Positions 8,420 to 16,712 are shown, numbered from the stretch's first letter. The stretch is DNA of 26,993 bases from Minisyncoccota bacterium (GCA_018062165.1 JAGOSU010000001.1:1-26993), one strand, 5' to 3'. The notes: generated by a model from the letters alone, not told the origin. Numbers and translations are program-made.

Positions 8420-9124
8420 ATGACACACACCGTACATCCTTACGCACACCGCCTCGGCATCATCCGGGATTGGAAGAGCCGTTGGTTTGCCCGTGGCAAG
8501 GCACAGTATCGCGAGAATATCGCTATTGATGAGGGTATACGCCGTTTCCTCACCAAGCGCCTTAAGGGCATGCACGTCTCAGACATCGAGATTGAGCGCT
8601 CTGCTACCGAGACCCGCGTGCTTTTGCACACCGCCCGCCCAGGTCTCGTCATCGGACGTTCTGGTGAGAACGCTACCAAGCTCCGCAAGGAACTCGCTGG
8701 CGTCATCGCTAAGGCATCTCCTAAGGATTCTGCTGCTCGCAAGTCGCTCGTGAAGCTCGACATCATGGAAGTTCGCCAGCCAGAAACCAACGCTTCCGTT
8801 GTCGGTCAGATGGTTGCCGAGGGTCTTGAGAAGCGCCTTCCGTTCCGCCGTGTGCTGAAGTCCACCGTCGAGAAGGTCATGGCCGTTCGTGATGTCGTTG
8901 GAGTGCGCATCGTGATTTCTGGTCGCCTCGGTGGTGCTGACATGTCTCGCATCGAGCAGATCAAGCGCGGACGTATTCCGCTTCAGACCTTCCGTGCAAA
9001 CATCGACTACGCACACACGGAGGCGCACCTTCCGTACGGCCAGATTGGTATCAAGGTCTGGGTCTACCTCGGCGACACCTTCACCGAGCGCAATCACGGT
9101 CCGCAGCCAGCACCGCGCGCATAA
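8420..9124 (+). CDS. rpsC: 30S ribosomal protein S3 (uS3)
   Basis: uS3 is part of the mRNA entry helicase site of the 30S subunit. The 234 residues have the usual layout: N-terminal HPYAHRLGIIRDWKSRWFA, then a KH domain with a GRSG loop at about residues 79-82, then the C-terminal domain ending GQIGIKVWVYLGD. The start codon is preceded by TTTTCGT, 8 nt after the rplV stop, with no Shine-Dalgarno sequence. Confidence 0.97.
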   Translation: MTHTVHPYAHRLGIIRDWKSRWFARGKAQYRENIAIDEGIRRFLTKRLKGMHVSDIEIERSATETRVLLHTARPGLVIGRSGENATKLRKELAGVIAKASPKDSAARKSLVKLDIMEVRQPETNASVVGQMVAEGLEKRLPFRRVLKSTVEKVMAVRDVVGVRIVISGRLGGADMSRIEQIKRGRIPLQTFRANIDYAHTEAHLPYGQIGIKVWVYLGDTFTERNHGPQPAPRA

Positions 9125-9134
9125 TATTTTTCGT

Positions 9135-9557
9135 ATGTTGTTTCCTAAAAAAGTAAAACACCGCAAGTGGCAGACTGGACGAAAGTCTCCAGCCAAGATG
9201 GCGCGTCCTGATACGCGTGGTACGAAGGTGTCCTTCGGTTCCCACGGCATGAAGGCAACCACCGCTTCTCGCATCACCTCTAACCAGATTGAGGCCGCTC
9301 GTAAGGTGCTCACCCGCGTTACCGGCAAGGGAGGCAAGCTCTGGATTCGCATCTTCCCTGACCGCCCAATTACGCAGAAGGCAGACGGTTTGAAGATGGG
9401 TAAGGGAAAGGGAGACCCGAAGCACTTCGTGTTTGAGGTGCACCCAGGTCGTGTGCTCTTCGAGCTCGATGGTGTTGAGGATGCGATTGCCCGCGATGCT
9501 ATGCGCCGCGCCGGTGCAAAGCTTCCGCTTAAGACCTCCGTCGTTCTTCGTTCCTAA
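9135..9557 (+). CDS. rplP: 50S ribosomal protein L16 (uL16)
   Basis: uL16 organises the A-site region of the large subunit. The start at 9135 gives MLFPKKVKHRKWQTGRKSP, the family N-terminus, and a normal length of 140 residues. FGSHGMKA, RIFPDRPITQKADGLKMGKGKGDPKHFVFEVHPG and the C-terminal helix are intact. TTTTCGT immediately precedes the ATG. An upstream in-frame start at 8931 lies inside rpsC and is rejected. Confidence 0.97.
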   Translation: MLFPKKVKHRKWQTGRKSPAKMARPDTRGTKVSFGSHGMKATTASRITSNQIEAARKVLTRVTGKGGKLWIRIFPDRPITQKADGLKMGKGKGDPKHFVFEVHPGRVLFELDGVEDAIARDAMRRAGAKLPLKTSVVLRS

Positions 9558-9563
9558 TCATTT

Positions 9564-9764
9564 ATGGCAAAGAAACTTACATTCAAGGACCAGAGCGTCG
9601 AAGAGCTCAACAAGGCACTTCTCGAGAAGAAGGAGGAGCTCCGCAAGCTTCGTTTTGAGGCTGCGGGGGCACGCCCGAAGGAGAGCAACGCCCCTGCGAA
9701 GATTCGCAAGGATATTGCCCGCATCTTGACGGAACTCACGCTTCGCGCGAAGGTAAGCAACTAA
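9564..9764 (+). CDS. rpmC: 50S ribosomal protein L29 (uL29)
   Basis: A 66-residue two-helix protein near the tunnel exit. The family pattern VEELNKALLEKKEELRKLRFEAAGARPKESN...IRKDIARILTEL is clear. It starts 6 nt after rplP and sits in the standard order rplP-rpmC-rpsQ. Confidence 0.95.
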   Translation: MAKKLTFKDQSVEELNKALLEKKEELRKLRFEAAGARPKESNAPAKIRKDIARILTELTLRAKVSN

Positions 9765-9766
9765 CC

Positions 9767-10012
9767 ATGGAAACTCCTACCTCACGTCCCCAGAGCTTCA
9801 AAGGTGTCGTCGTAAAGACGGCGATGAAGGACACCGCTACGGTGGCTGTCTCTCGCTACGTGAAGCACCCGAAGTACAAGAAGTTCCAGACCCGCACCAA
9901 GAAGTTCTTGGTCCATGACCCGGGCAACACGGTGAAGGTTGGCGACAATGTCACCATCGTCGCGTGCCGCCCGCTTTCGAAGATGAAGCGCTTCAAGATC
10001 GCTACTGCATAA
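9767..10012 (+). CDS. rpsQ: 30S ribosomal protein S17 (uS17)
   Basis: uS17 is an OB-fold protein of the 30S body. It has 81 residues. The core runs from FKGVVVKTAMKDTATVAV through YVKHPKYKKFQTRTKKFLVHD to VGDNVTIVACRPLSKMKRFK. It begins 2 nt after the rpmC stop. Confidence 0.96.
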   Translation: METPTSRPQSFKGVVVKTAMKDTATVAVSRYVKHPKYKKFQTRTKKFLVHDPGNTVKVGDNVTIVACRPLSKMKRFKIATA

Positions 10013-10016
10013 GACC

Positions 10017-10394
10017 ATGATTCACGACCGCACTATCGTTACCGTTGCTGACAACTCAGGCGCCAAGATTGGCCGTGTCTTCAAGGTACTCGGTGGGTCC
10101 AAGCGCCGCTACGCAAGCCTCGGCGATGTCGTCGTGATCTCCATTCAGACCGCAGAGCCTCGCAAGGCAACGAAGAAGAAGGATGTCGTGAAGGCAGTGG
10201 TTGTACGCACCAAGAAAGCTGCACGCCGCGCTAACGGTTCCTACATTGCCTTTGATGACAACGCTGTCGTTATCATCGAGAAGCAGGGTAAGGAGATGGG
10301 TCCTCGGGGCAACCGCGTCTTCGGTCCAGTTGCTCGTGAGCTCACCGAGAAGGGCTGGCAGAACATTGCGTCACTCGCACCTGAAATCGTTTAA
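10017..10394 (+). CDS. rplN: 50S ribosomal protein L14 (uL14)
   Basis: uL14 forms an intersubunit bridge and is the binding site of the silencing factor RsfS. The 125 residues match family length. Conserved segments include VADNSGAKIGRVFKVLGGSKRRYA, GDVVVISI, KAVVVRTKK, FDDNAVVIIEKQGKEMGPRGNRVFGPVARELTEKGWQNIASLAPEIV in the C-terminal half. It starts 4 nt after rpsQ. Confidence 0.97.
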   Translation: MIHDRTIVTVADNSGAKIGRVFKVLGGSKRRYASLGDVVVISIQTAEPRKATKKKDVVKAVVVRTKKAARRANGSYIAFDDNAVVIIEKQGKEMGPRGNRVFGPVARELTEKGWQNIASLAPEIV

Positions 10395-10396
10395 GT

Positions 10397-10786
10397 ATGA
10401 AAAAGTACACTAAGACCAAGCAGAAGTCCTACGCCGCAGGACGCCGCAAGAAGAACTCTCGCCGCGCACCGAAGGTGGTCATCATGAAGATGAAGCTCAA
10501 GAAGGGCGACCACGTCATCGTGGTGTCCGGCAAGGACAAGGGAAAGGAAGGCAAGATCCTTACCGTTCTTCCAAAGGAGAACCGTGTTGTCGTTGACGGT
10601 ATCGCTATGGCAAAGCGCCACGTCAGGAAGAGTGGTCGTGGTCAGTCTGGCCGCATCGTCGAGCACCCAGCAGCTATCAACGCCTCAAACGTGATGCTTA
10701 TTGATGCTGAGACCAAGAAGCCAACCCGTGTAGGCCGCAAGGATGGTCAGCGCATCACGAAGAAGAGTAAGACCGTTCTCAAATAA
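10397..10786 (+). CDS. rplX: 50S ribosomal protein L24 (uL24)
   Basis: uL24 is an assembly initiator with a KOW motif. The protein has 129 residues, about 25 more than usual. The extra length is an Arg/Lys-rich N-terminus (first 30 residues) before MKLKKGDHVIVVSGKDKGKEGKI, the KOW region. GIAMAKRHVRKS and the C-terminal HPAAINASNVMLID are typical. The upstream start is favoured because it lies 2 nt after the rplN stop; an internal ATG near 10484-10490 would give a standard-length protein instead. Confidence 0.94.
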   Translation: MKKYTKTKQKSYAAGRRKKNSRRAPKVVIMKMKLKKGDHVIVVSGKDKGKEGKILTVLPKENRVVVDGIAMAKRHVRKSGRGQSGRIVEHPAAINASNVMLIDAETKKPTRVGRKDGQRITKKSKTVLK

Positions 10787-10791
10787 CTTTT

Positions 10792-11322
10792 ATGATGCTT
10801 TCAAAACAACGCCAGCAGACTGCCTTCGAGGCACTTTCCGCAGAGTTCGGGTACAAAAACCGAATGGCGGCTCCGCGCATCACCAAGGTGGTCGTTTCCT
10901 CCGGTGTCGGAAAGGCAGACAAGCTTAAGAAGGCGCTCGTTGAGAAGAAGCTTGCTATCATCACCGGTCAGAAGCCGTCTCCTCGCGGCGCAAAGCAGTC
11001 GGTTGCACAGTTCAAGGTGCGCGAGGGCGATATCGTTGGTTACCAGGTCACCCTTCGCGGCGGCCGCATGTTTGATTTCGTTGATAAGTTGATTCACATC
11101 GCCCTTCCTCGTACTCGTGACTTCCGCGGCATCGCAAAGACCACCGTTGATGATATGGGGAACATCACCATTGGTATCAAGGAGAACACGATTTTCCCTG
11201 AGACCTCTGACGAGGACCTCAAGGACGTGTTTGGGGTGGCAATCACGATAGTAACGACGGCTAAGTCGAAGCCGGAGGCGGAGGCCTTCTTCACGCACCT
11301 TGGCGTGCCTTTTAAGGCGTAG
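10792..11322 (+). CDS. rplE: 50S ribosomal protein L5 (uL5)
   Basis: uL5 binds 5S rRNA in the central protuberance. It has 176 residues, normal length. RITKVVVSSGVGKA, ITGQKPSPRGAKQSVAQFKVREGDIVGYQVTLRG and RDFRGI are the family signatures, with the final domain ending FFTHLGVPFKA. Two adjacent ATGs (10792 and 10795) are both possible starts. It is the last gene before an internal promoter. Confidence 0.96.
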   Translation: MMLSKQRQQTAFEALSAEFGYKNRMAAPRITKVVVSSGVGKADKLKKALVEKKLAIITGQKPSPRGAKQSVAQFKVREGDIVGYQVTLRGGRMFDFVDKLIHIALPRTRDFRGIAKTTVDDMGNITIGIKENTIFPETSDEDLKDVFGVAITIVTTAKSKPEAEAFFTHLGVPFKA

Positions 11323-11334
11323 ATTCAGCGTCGT

Positions 11335-11363
11335 TTGACACTGACTGCCACTGTTGATACATT
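11335..11363 (+). promoter_or_regulatory. Internal promoter before rpsN
   Basis: TTGACA (11335-11340), a 17-bp spacer and TACATT (11358-11363) lie in the 71-nt gap between rplE and rpsN. The predicted start is near 11370. It should give rpsN through secY a transcript of their own. Confidence 0.82.
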
Positions 11364-11371
11364 GATTCGAC

Positions 11372-11392
11372 GCTCCTCGGAGCTATTTTTCT
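11372..11392 (+). promoter_or_regulatory. 5'-terminal hairpin in the rpsN leader
   Basis: GCTC-CTCG-GAGC followed by TATTTTTCTT runs up to the rpsN ATG. The stem is short (4-5 bp) but sits at the start of the predicted transcript, as at rpsS. It may be a 5' stabiliser or a weak attenuator. Confidence 0.45.
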
Positions 11393-11393
11393 T

Positions 11394-11663
11394 ATGGCCA
11401 AAAAGTCCCAAATCGCCCGGAACCTAAAGCGCGCTAAGCTCGTCGCTCAGTACGCTGGTAAGCGTGCCGCTATGAAGGAGGCAGGGGATTACGAGGGCCT
11501 ACAGACGCTTCCGAAGAACTCCTCCCCAGTCAGGGTCAAGAACCGTTGTTCGATTACGGGTCGTGGTCGTGGGTACCTCCGTGCCTTCGGTCTTTCCCGC
11601 ATCCAGTTCCGCGAGATGGCCCGCCAGGGCAAGATCCCGGGCGTAAAGAAAGCATCATGGTAA
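11394..11663 (+). CDS. rpsN: 30S ribosomal protein S14 (uS14), zinc-free type
   Basis: uS14 is part of the 30S head. The 89 residues are the long form without the zinc-binding CxxC pairs; only one Cys is present (RCSITGRGRGYLRAFGLSR). The C-terminal FREMARQGKIPGVKKASW is typical. The stop overlaps the rpsH start by 7 nt (ATGGTAA), which implies coupled translation. Confidence 0.96.
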   Translation: MAKKSQIARNLKRAKLVAQYAGKRAAMKEAGDYEGLQTLPKNSSPVRVKNRCSITGRGRGYLRAFGLSRIQFREMARQGKIPGVKKASW

Positions 11664-12052
11664 GCGACCGCGTCGGAGATTTCATAATCCGCCTCAAGAA
11701 TGCCGGCGCCATCGGCAACACCTCGGTCGTGCTCCCGCACTCAGGTCACCTCGAGGACATTGCTAAGAAGCTCCGCGATCTCGGGTTCGTCGCCTCCGTC
11801 GATGTTCGCGAGAAGGGAGGTAAGAAGATGCTTGAGGTCGGTCTCGCCTACCACGAGAACGGCGTTCACAAGATTAACGACGTGAAGCGCATCTCGAAGC
11901 CAGGTCGCCGTCTCTATGTCTCTTCTCGCACTGCACACTCGGTGAAGAACGGACTTGGTGCACGCATCATCTCGACTCCGAAGGGCATCCTTGCTGACAA
12001 GGAGGCTCGTCAGGTAAAGGTCGGTGGTGAAGAGCTGTTTGAAATCTGGTAA
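11657..12052 (+). CDS. rpsH: 30S ribosomal protein S8 (uS8)
   Basis: uS8 organises the central domain of 16S rRNA and represses the spc operon in E. coli. It has 131 residues. The start at 11657 gives MVSDRVGDFIIRLKNAGAIG, matching the family; an upstream in-frame start inside rpsN is rejected. KRISKPGRRLYV and the C-terminal GLGARIISTPKGILADKEAR and GGEELFEIW are typical. Confidence 0.96.
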   Translation: MVSDRVGDFIIRLKNAGAIGNTSVVLPHSGHLEDIAKKLRDLGFVASVDVREKGGKKMLEVGLAYHENGVHKINDVKRISKPGRRLYVSSRTAHSVKNGLGARIISTPKGILADKEARQVKVGGEELFEIW

Positions 12053-12059
12053 TACTTCT

Positions 12060-12596
12060 ATGGCATCCCGTCTCGCAAAGAAACCAATAGTAATTCCTTC
12101 GAAGGTCCAGGTGACCTCGGCTGACGGCGTACTCACCGTTAAGGGGTCAAAGGCAACGCTTTCGCGCGCGGTGCACACCTCACTTTCTATAGAAGTTACT
12201 CCTGAGGGCGTTGTTATTGCGCCAAAGAACAACACCCGCCTTGCGCACGCGCTCACGGGCACCTTTGCCGCACACCTCAAGACCATGATTAAGGGAGTGG
12301 AGGAGCCGTTCAAGAAGAACCTCATCCTCACGGGTGTCGGCTACAAGGTTGAGCTTCAGGGCAAAGACCTCGTTTTCGCCGTTGGTTTCTCGCACAAGGT
12401 GACGGTCCCGGTTCCCGAGGGACTTACAGCGTCCGTCGTGAAGAATACGATTACGGTCGAGGGTTCTGACAAGCAGCAGGTGGGACAGTTCGCCGCTGAG
12501 ATTCGTGCTATCAAGCCACCGGAGCCGTACCTCGGAAAGGGTATCGCCTACGAGGGTGAGGTTATCCGCCGTAAGCAGGGCAAGAAGGCCGTCTAA
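12060..12596 (+). CDS. rplF: 50S ribosomal protein L6 (uL6)
   Basis: uL6 lies near the GTPase-associated centre. The start at 12060 gives MASRLAKKPIVIPSKVQVTS and a normal length of 178 residues. Both alpha/beta repeats are visible, and the C-terminal signature PEPYLGKGIAYEGEVIRRKQGKK is intact. Confidence 0.97.
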   Translation: MASRLAKKPIVIPSKVQVTSADGVLTVKGSKATLSRAVHTSLSIEVTPEGVVIAPKNNTRLAHALTGTFAAHLKTMIKGVEEPFKKNLILTGVGYKVELQGKDLVFAVGFSHKVTVPVPEGLTASVVKNTITVEGSDKQQVGQFAAEIRAIKPPEPYLGKGIAYEGEVIRRKQGKKAV

Positions 12597-12604
12597 TATT
12601 TCGT

Positions 12605-12952
12605 ATGCCTAAGACTCTTACAAAATCTGAATCTCGCATTCGCCGCCACAAGCGGGTACGCGGCAAGATTAAGGGAACCGAAGCGCGCCCACGTCTCGCT
12701 ATTTTCCGTTCTAACCGCTTCATCAGCGCGCAGATTATCAATGACGACACCAGCACGACGCTTGTCGCTGCTCACGGCCGCGAGTTCCCTGGCCCACTCG
12801 GCAAGCAGGCAGTTGCAGTCGGCAAAGCAATCGCAGAGCGCGCAGTAGCAAAGGGCGTGAAGGCAATCGTCTTCGACCGCGCTGGCTACGCCTACGCCGC
12901 ACAGGTGAAGGCACTTGCTGACGCTGCACGCGAAGGCGGACTTTCTTTCTAG
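12605..12952 (+). CDS. rplR: 50S ribosomal protein L18 (uL18)
   Basis: uL18 binds 5S rRNA. The 115 residues are of normal length. RIRRHKRVRGKIKGTEARPRLAIFRSNRFISAQII and the C-terminal VFDRAGYAYAAQVKALADAAREGGLSF are family signatures. TTTCGT immediately precedes the ATG in place of a Shine-Dalgarno sequence. Confidence 0.97.
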   Translation: MPKTLTKSESRIRRHKRVRGKIKGTEARPRLAIFRSNRFISAQIINDDTSTTLVAAHGREFPGPLGKQAVAVGKAIAERAVAKGVKAIVFDRAGYAYAAQVKALADAAREGGLSF

Positions 12953-12956
12953 TACT

Positions 12957-13553
12957 ATGACCGACACAGCAACTATGGATCCTATCGCACCAACTGACGC
13001 TCCTGTGGCAGAGGCAAAGCCTGTGGAGACGAAGACCGAAGCTCCTCAGCGTGGAGGACCTCGCGGACGTGGAGGCGACCGCCGTGGCGGAGGCCGCCCT
13101 CGTGAGCGCCGTGAGCGTGAACGCTCTGAATTCGACCAGGTAACGGTCGACGTGCGTCGTGTGGCCCGTGTTATGGCCGGAGGTCGCCGCTTCTCCTTCT
13201 CCGTCACCATCGTGATTGGGGATCGCAAGGGACGCGTGGGCGTTGGTCTTGGTAAGGGAGCAGACACTGCACTCGCTATTGATAAGGCAGTACGTGACGC
13301 CAAGAAGCACCTTGTCACTGTTCCTCGCACCAAGAGCGGTTCCATCCGTCATGACGTCTCGGTCGTCTACGGCACTACCACCCTTTCCATTATTCCTTCC
13401 CCGGGTCGTGGACTCGTCGCCGGTTCCGCAATGCGTACCGTGCTTGAGCTCGCCGGCATCGGAGACGTGGTGACCAAGATTCTCACCCGCTCGAAGAACA
13501 AGCTCACCATTGCACGCGCTACCGTTGCTGCACTCAAGCAGCTCAAGGGCTAA
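12957..13553 (+). CDS. rpsE: 30S ribosomal protein S5 (uS5)
   Basis: uS5 sits at the mRNA entry channel and affects decoding accuracy. The start at 12957, 4 nt after rplR, gives 198 residues. About 60 of these are an N-terminal extension: first acidic/Ala/Pro-rich, then Arg/Gly-rich (RGGPRGRGGDRRGGGRPRER), resembling RGG-type RNA-binding tails. The double-stranded RNA-binding fold begins at FDQVTVDVRRVARV, followed by GDRKGRVGVGLGKG and SPGRGLVAGSAMRTVLELAGI. rpmD (uL30), which normally follows, is absent. Confidence 0.97.
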   Translation: MTDTATMDPIAPTDAPVAEAKPVETKTEAPQRGGPRGRGGDRRGGGRPRERRERERSEFDQVTVDVRRVARVMAGGRRFSFSVTIVIGDRKGRVGVGLGKGADTALAIDKAVRDAKKHLVTVPRTKSGSIRHDVSVVYGTTTLSIIPSPGRGLVAGSAMRTVLELAGIGDVVTKILTRSKNKLTIARATVAALKQLKG

Positions 13554-13563
13554 CCTTTTATAT

Positions 13564-14019
13564 ATGCAGACCAACACACTCAAAGCAAAGTCCAAGCGCG
13601 TCACATCGATGCGTGTCGGTCGCGGTGGCAAGCGCGGAAAGACCTCCGGTCGTGGTACCAAGGGTCAGAAGGCACGTTCTGGTCGCAAGATGCGCCCTGA
13701 GATGCGTGACCTCATCAAGAAGATTCCTAAGCTTCGTGGACACGGTAAGAACCGCAGTCGCACCGTGCGCCTTGATCGCGTGGTCGCAAAGCCAGTGAAC
13801 CTTGCTGTTCTTGAGGCAGCGTTTTCTGCAGGTGACACGGTTACGCCAGCAGTGCTCGTGAAGAAGGGCATCATCGCAACGCGCGGCGGACGCGTTCCGG
13901 CAATCAAGATTCTTGGTGCCGGTGAACTCACCAAAAAGCTTACGATTTCAGGAGTAAGCTTCTCCGCTACTGCCAAGGCCGCCATCGAAAAGGCAGGTGG
14001 CTCCATCCTCAATGGTTAG
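13564..14019 (+). CDS. rplO: 50S ribosomal protein L15 (uL15)
   Basis: uL15 is a late-assembly protein with a long basic N-terminal extension. The start at 13564 gives 151 residues. The basic arm (VGRGGKRGKTSGRGTKGQKAR) and globular C-terminal domain (LGAGELTKKLTISGVSFSATAKAAIEKAGG) are typical. It follows rpsE directly and overlaps secY by 8 nt. Confidence 0.97.
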   Translation: MQTNTLKAKSKRVTSMRVGRGGKRGKTSGRGTKGQKARSGRKMRPEMRDLIKKIPKLRGHGKNRSRTVRLDRVVAKPVNLAVLEAAFSAGDTVTPAVLVKKGIIATRGGRVPAIKILGAGELTKKLTISGVSFSATAKAAIEKAGGSILNG

Positions 14020-15286
14020 CGAATTCTTCAGGAAAATCTCCCTCGTCGTCACGGACCCCGTCCTCAGGTTCCGCGTTCTCTTCATCGTTGCGGCGTTTGC
14101 CGTTTTCCGTTTCTTGGCTTCTGTTCCGATTCCGGGCGTTAACCCGCTTGCGCTCGAGCAGTTCTTTTCAAACAACCAGTTCCTTGGTCTCTTGAACGTC
14201 TTCTCCGGAGGCGGGTTCGAGAATCTTTCCATTGTGATGCTCGGTGTGGGTCCGTACATTACGGCGTCCATCATCATGCAGCTCGCAACCGTTATTTTCC
14301 CAGCCGTTAAGGCTATGTACTCTGAGGAGGGTGAGGCAGGCCGCACCAAGTTCATCGCTATTTCCCGCGCGCTCACCATCCCGCTTGCCATCCTTCAGGC
14401 CGTTGCCTTCCTCTCGCTTCTTGAGACGCAGGGTGTCGTGACCTCGCTTACGCCGTTTGATTTCGCAGTGAACGTCTTCCTCGTTGCAGCAGGTTCCATG
14501 CTTCTCATGTGGATTGGTGAGCTCATCACCGAGTTCGGTATCGGTAACGGTGTTTCGCTCATAATCTTCGCAGGCATCATCGCCGGCATCCCAGGTGGTC
14601 TCTCGCAGCTTCTCTACACTGCAACGGCGGCGAACATCCCAGCCTATCTCGGCTTCTTCGTTCTCTCCCTTGCTGCTATTTACGCGGTGGTGTCAGTGTC
14701 TGAGGCAGAGCGCTCAGTTCCTATCGCCTATGCGCGCCAGGTACGCGGCGCTGCCCATCAGCAGGGAGCAGCTACCTACCTTCCGATTCGTATCCTTCAG
14801 GCAGGAGTGATGCCAATCATCTTCGGTCTCTCGCTCACGCTCCTTCCACAGGTGGTGCTTACGGGTCTCTCTGCGGTTGGTGTTGGCGGCCTTGATCCTT
14901 GGGTTGCAGGCTACGCAGCCTTCTCCGCAAACCCATGGCTCCATGGTGCGGTCTACTTCCTCTTCGTGTTCATGTTCACCTTCTTCTACACCTCTATTAC
15001 GTTCGAGCCACACCGCGTGGCAGAGAACCTGCAGAAGTCTGGCGCCTTCGTTCCAGGTGTTCGTCCTGGACGCGAGACGGAAACCTACATCGGTAATGTC
15101 GTTACCCGCGTGACCTTCCCAGGAGCTCTCTTCCTCGGTGCTATCGCCGTCGTTCCGTTCATCGTGCAGGGATTGACCGGCATCACCGCCATTCTCGTCG
15201 GTGGTACCGCGCTTATCATTGCGGTCACCGTGGTGCTCGACCTCATCCGCAAGATTGACGCGCAGGTTTCGCTCAAGGAATACTAA
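14012..15286 (+). CDS. secY: Preprotein translocase subunit SecY
   Basis: SecY forms the protein-conducting channel of the inner membrane. With the ATG at 14012 it has 424 residues and about ten hydrophobic segments. The N-terminal cytoplasmic helix (MVSEFFRKISLVV) precedes TM1. The plug-region GGGFENLSIVMLGVGPYITASIIMQL, the EGEAGRTKF loop, and the later GELITEFGIGNGVSLIIFAGI and PFIVQGLTG segments are all recognisable. An in-frame GTG at 13997 would add five residues; the ATG is preferred because MVSEFF fits the family. It is the last gene of the rpsN-secY unit; no obvious terminator precedes adk. Confidence 0.97.
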   Translation: MVSEFFRKISLVVTDPVLRFRVLFIVAAFAVFRFLASVPIPGVNPLALEQFFSNNQFLGLLNVFSGGGFENLSIVMLGVGPYITASIIMQLATVIFPAVKAMYSEEGEAGRTKFIAISRALTIPLAILQAVAFLSLLETQGVVTSLTPFDFAVNVFLVAAGSMLLMWIGELITEFGIGNGVSLIIFAGIIAGIPGGLSQLLYTATAANIPAYLGFFVLSLAAIYAVVSVSEAERSVPIAYARQVRGAAHQQGAATYLPIRILQAGVMPIIFGLSLTLLPQVVLTGLSAVGVGGLDPWVAGYAAFSANPWLHGAVYFLFVFMFTFFYTSITFEPHRVAENLQKSGAFVPGVRPGRETETYIGNVVTRVTFPGALFLGAIAVVPFIVQGLTGITAILVGGTALIIAVTVVLDLIRKIDAQVSLKEY

Positions 15287-15298
15287 TTCCCCTTGTGC

Positions 15299-15304
15299 TA
15301 CAGT
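15299..15304 (+). promoter_or_regulatory. -10 box of adk
   Basis: TACAGT lies 8 nt before the adk ATG, in the 26-nt gap after secY. It suggests a leaderless adk-map transcript in addition to read-through from secY. Confidence 0.5.
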
Positions 15305-15312
15305 AGTGCGGT

Positions 15313-15879
15313 ATGGATTTGAACACAGTACTCCTTATAGGTAAGCCCGGCAGCGGCAAGGGCACACAGGCTGCACTTCTGGCACAGAAGACCGGATGGC
15401 AGACCATTGCGTCCGGGGACCTCTTCCGTGCACTTATGAAAGAAGATACGGAAGTAGGTGCCAAGATGCGCGAGGAGATTGAGAAGGGCCTTCTTGCTCC
15501 TGATTGGTTTGCGATGTATCTCTTCCAGAAGTCGGTACTCAACCTTCCTTCTACCCAGGGAGTAATCTTTGATGGCTTTGGCCGCAAGGTGCCTGAAGCT
15601 AAAGTCGTCGTTGATGTGCTCACCTGGCTCGGGCGTCCGTTCACGGCAGTGCACGTGAAGGTCTCAGATGCTGAAATTATTGACCGCCTCGAGAAGCGAA
15701 AAGGTGTCTCTGGACGTGCTGACGACCATGCGGTTGAGAAACGACTTGATGAATACCGCATCTTCACCGAGCCTTCTATTGAGGTGTTCCGCGAAGCTGG
15801 AAAGCTTGTTGAAGTGAATGGCGAGGGTGAGGTCGACGCTATTCAGGCAGAGATACAGAACGCGCTCAACCTCGAATGA
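15313..15879 (+). CDS. adk: Adenylate kinase
   Basis: Adenylate kinase interconverts ATP + AMP and 2 ADP. The 188 residues match the short form that lacks the long zinc-binding LID. The P-loop GKPGSGKGT is at residues 10-18, SGDLFRA at 34-40, and the short LID region contains RLEKRKGVSGRADD with Arg125, Arg129 and Arg135. The usual DGFPRT motif is DGFGRK here (residues 87-92), with the Pro replaced by Gly. The stop overlaps the map start (ATGA), so the two are coupled. The order secY-adk-map is the classical spc arrangement. Confidence 0.95.
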   Translation: MDLNTVLLIGKPGSGKGTQAALLAQKTGWQTIASGDLFRALMKEDTEVGAKMREEIEKGLLAPDWFAMYLFQKSVLNLPSTQGVIFDGFGRKVPEAKVVVDVLTWLGRPFTAVHVKVSDAEIIDRLEKRKGVSGRADDHAVEKRLDEYRIFTEPSIEVFREAGKLVEVNGEGEVDAIQAEIQNALNLE

Positions 15880-16652
15880 TTGTCCGTACACCAGAAGAGC
15901 GGGAGGGAATCATCGAAGCTGGACGCCGTCTTGGCGTCGTGCTCTCTGAGGTAGCGAAGATTGTGGCGCCCGGCGTTTCAACTGCTGACCTTGATATTCT
16001 TGCAGAGAAGCTGATTCGTGAGGGAGGGGACGTCCCGGCCTTTCTTGATTACACTCCCGAGCGTGGGGTGCGTCCGTATCCAGCGACGCTGTGCGTTTCT
16101 ATAAACAATGAGGTGGTGCACGGTATTCCAAACGAGGCACCACGTATTCTTGAGGAAGGCGATATCGTTGCGCTTGATCTTGGATTGATTCACAAGGGAT
16201 TTGTTACCGATTCTGCCCTCACCGTTGCCGTAGGGGAAGTGAGTGATGAGGCGAAGCGCCTTATGCAGGTGACAGCGAAGTCACTTGAAGACGCGATTGT
16301 TGCTGCGCGCCCGGGCAATCGTATTGGCGACATCTCGCACGCAACCGAAGCTGCCTTTAAGGGAAGCGGCTTCTCGGTCGTGAAGGTACTTGGCGGACAC
16401 GGTGTAGGGTCGGCGGTGCATGAGGAGCCCTGGATTAGTAACGTTGGCACGCCTGGTACGGGGCCTGAGATTGTGGAGGGGATGGTGCTCGCGCTTGAGC
16501 CGATTGCCAACGCAGGCAAGGCTTCGGTCATTCTTGCGCCTGATGGCTATACGTACCGCTCCAAGGATGGCTCCATTTCCGCTCACTTCGAGCACACTAT
16601 TTTAGTAGAGAAGGAGAAGACGTTGGTGATTACGAGGCGCCCTGGCGAGTAA
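15876..16652 (+). CDS. map: Methionine aminopeptidase, type I
   Basis: It removes the N-terminal Met from nascent proteins. The 258 residues match the type Ia length. All five metal ligands are identifiable: Asp101 and Asp112 (ALDLGLIHKGFVTDSA), His175 (GGHGVG), Glu208 (LALEPI) and Glu239 (AHFEHTILV). His82 in NEVVHGIP is the usual substrate-site histidine. Translation is coupled to adk by a 4-nt overlap. infA, rpmJ and the alpha operon, which often follow, are not in this window. Confidence 0.96.
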   Translation: MIVRTPEEREGIIEAGRRLGVVLSEVAKIVAPGVSTADLDILAEKLIREGGDVPAFLDYTPERGVRPYPATLCVSINNEVVHGIPNEAPRILEEGDIVALDLGLIHKGFVTDSALTVAVGEVSDEAKRLMQVTAKSLEDAIVAARPGNRIGDISHATEAAFKGSGFSVVKVLGGHGVGSAVHEEPWISNVGTPGTGPEIVEGMVLALEPIANAGKASVILAPDGYTYRSKDGSISAHFEHTILVEKEKTLVITRRPGE

Positions 16653-16664
16653 CAGGATTTAGGC

Positions 16665-16670
16665 TATACT
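16665..16670 (+). promoter_or_regulatory. -10 box of ndk
   Basis: TATACT lies 42 nt before the ndk ATG, so unlike its neighbours this gene should have a real leader of about 35 nt. No good -35 is seen. Confidence 0.55.
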
Positions 16671-16683
16671 CCCCACATACAAG

Positions 16684-16700
16684 CGCGAAAGCGATTTTTT
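16684..16700 (+). promoter_or_regulatory. Small GNRA hairpin plus T-run in the ndk leader
   Basis: CGC-GAAA-GCG is followed by A and six T, close to the predicted 5' end. The stem is only 3 bp. The layout resembles the rpsS and rpsN leaders. A weak AGGAA Shine-Dalgarno-like site follows at 16706-16710. Confidence 0.35.
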
Positions 16701-16712
16701 ACTATAGGAACC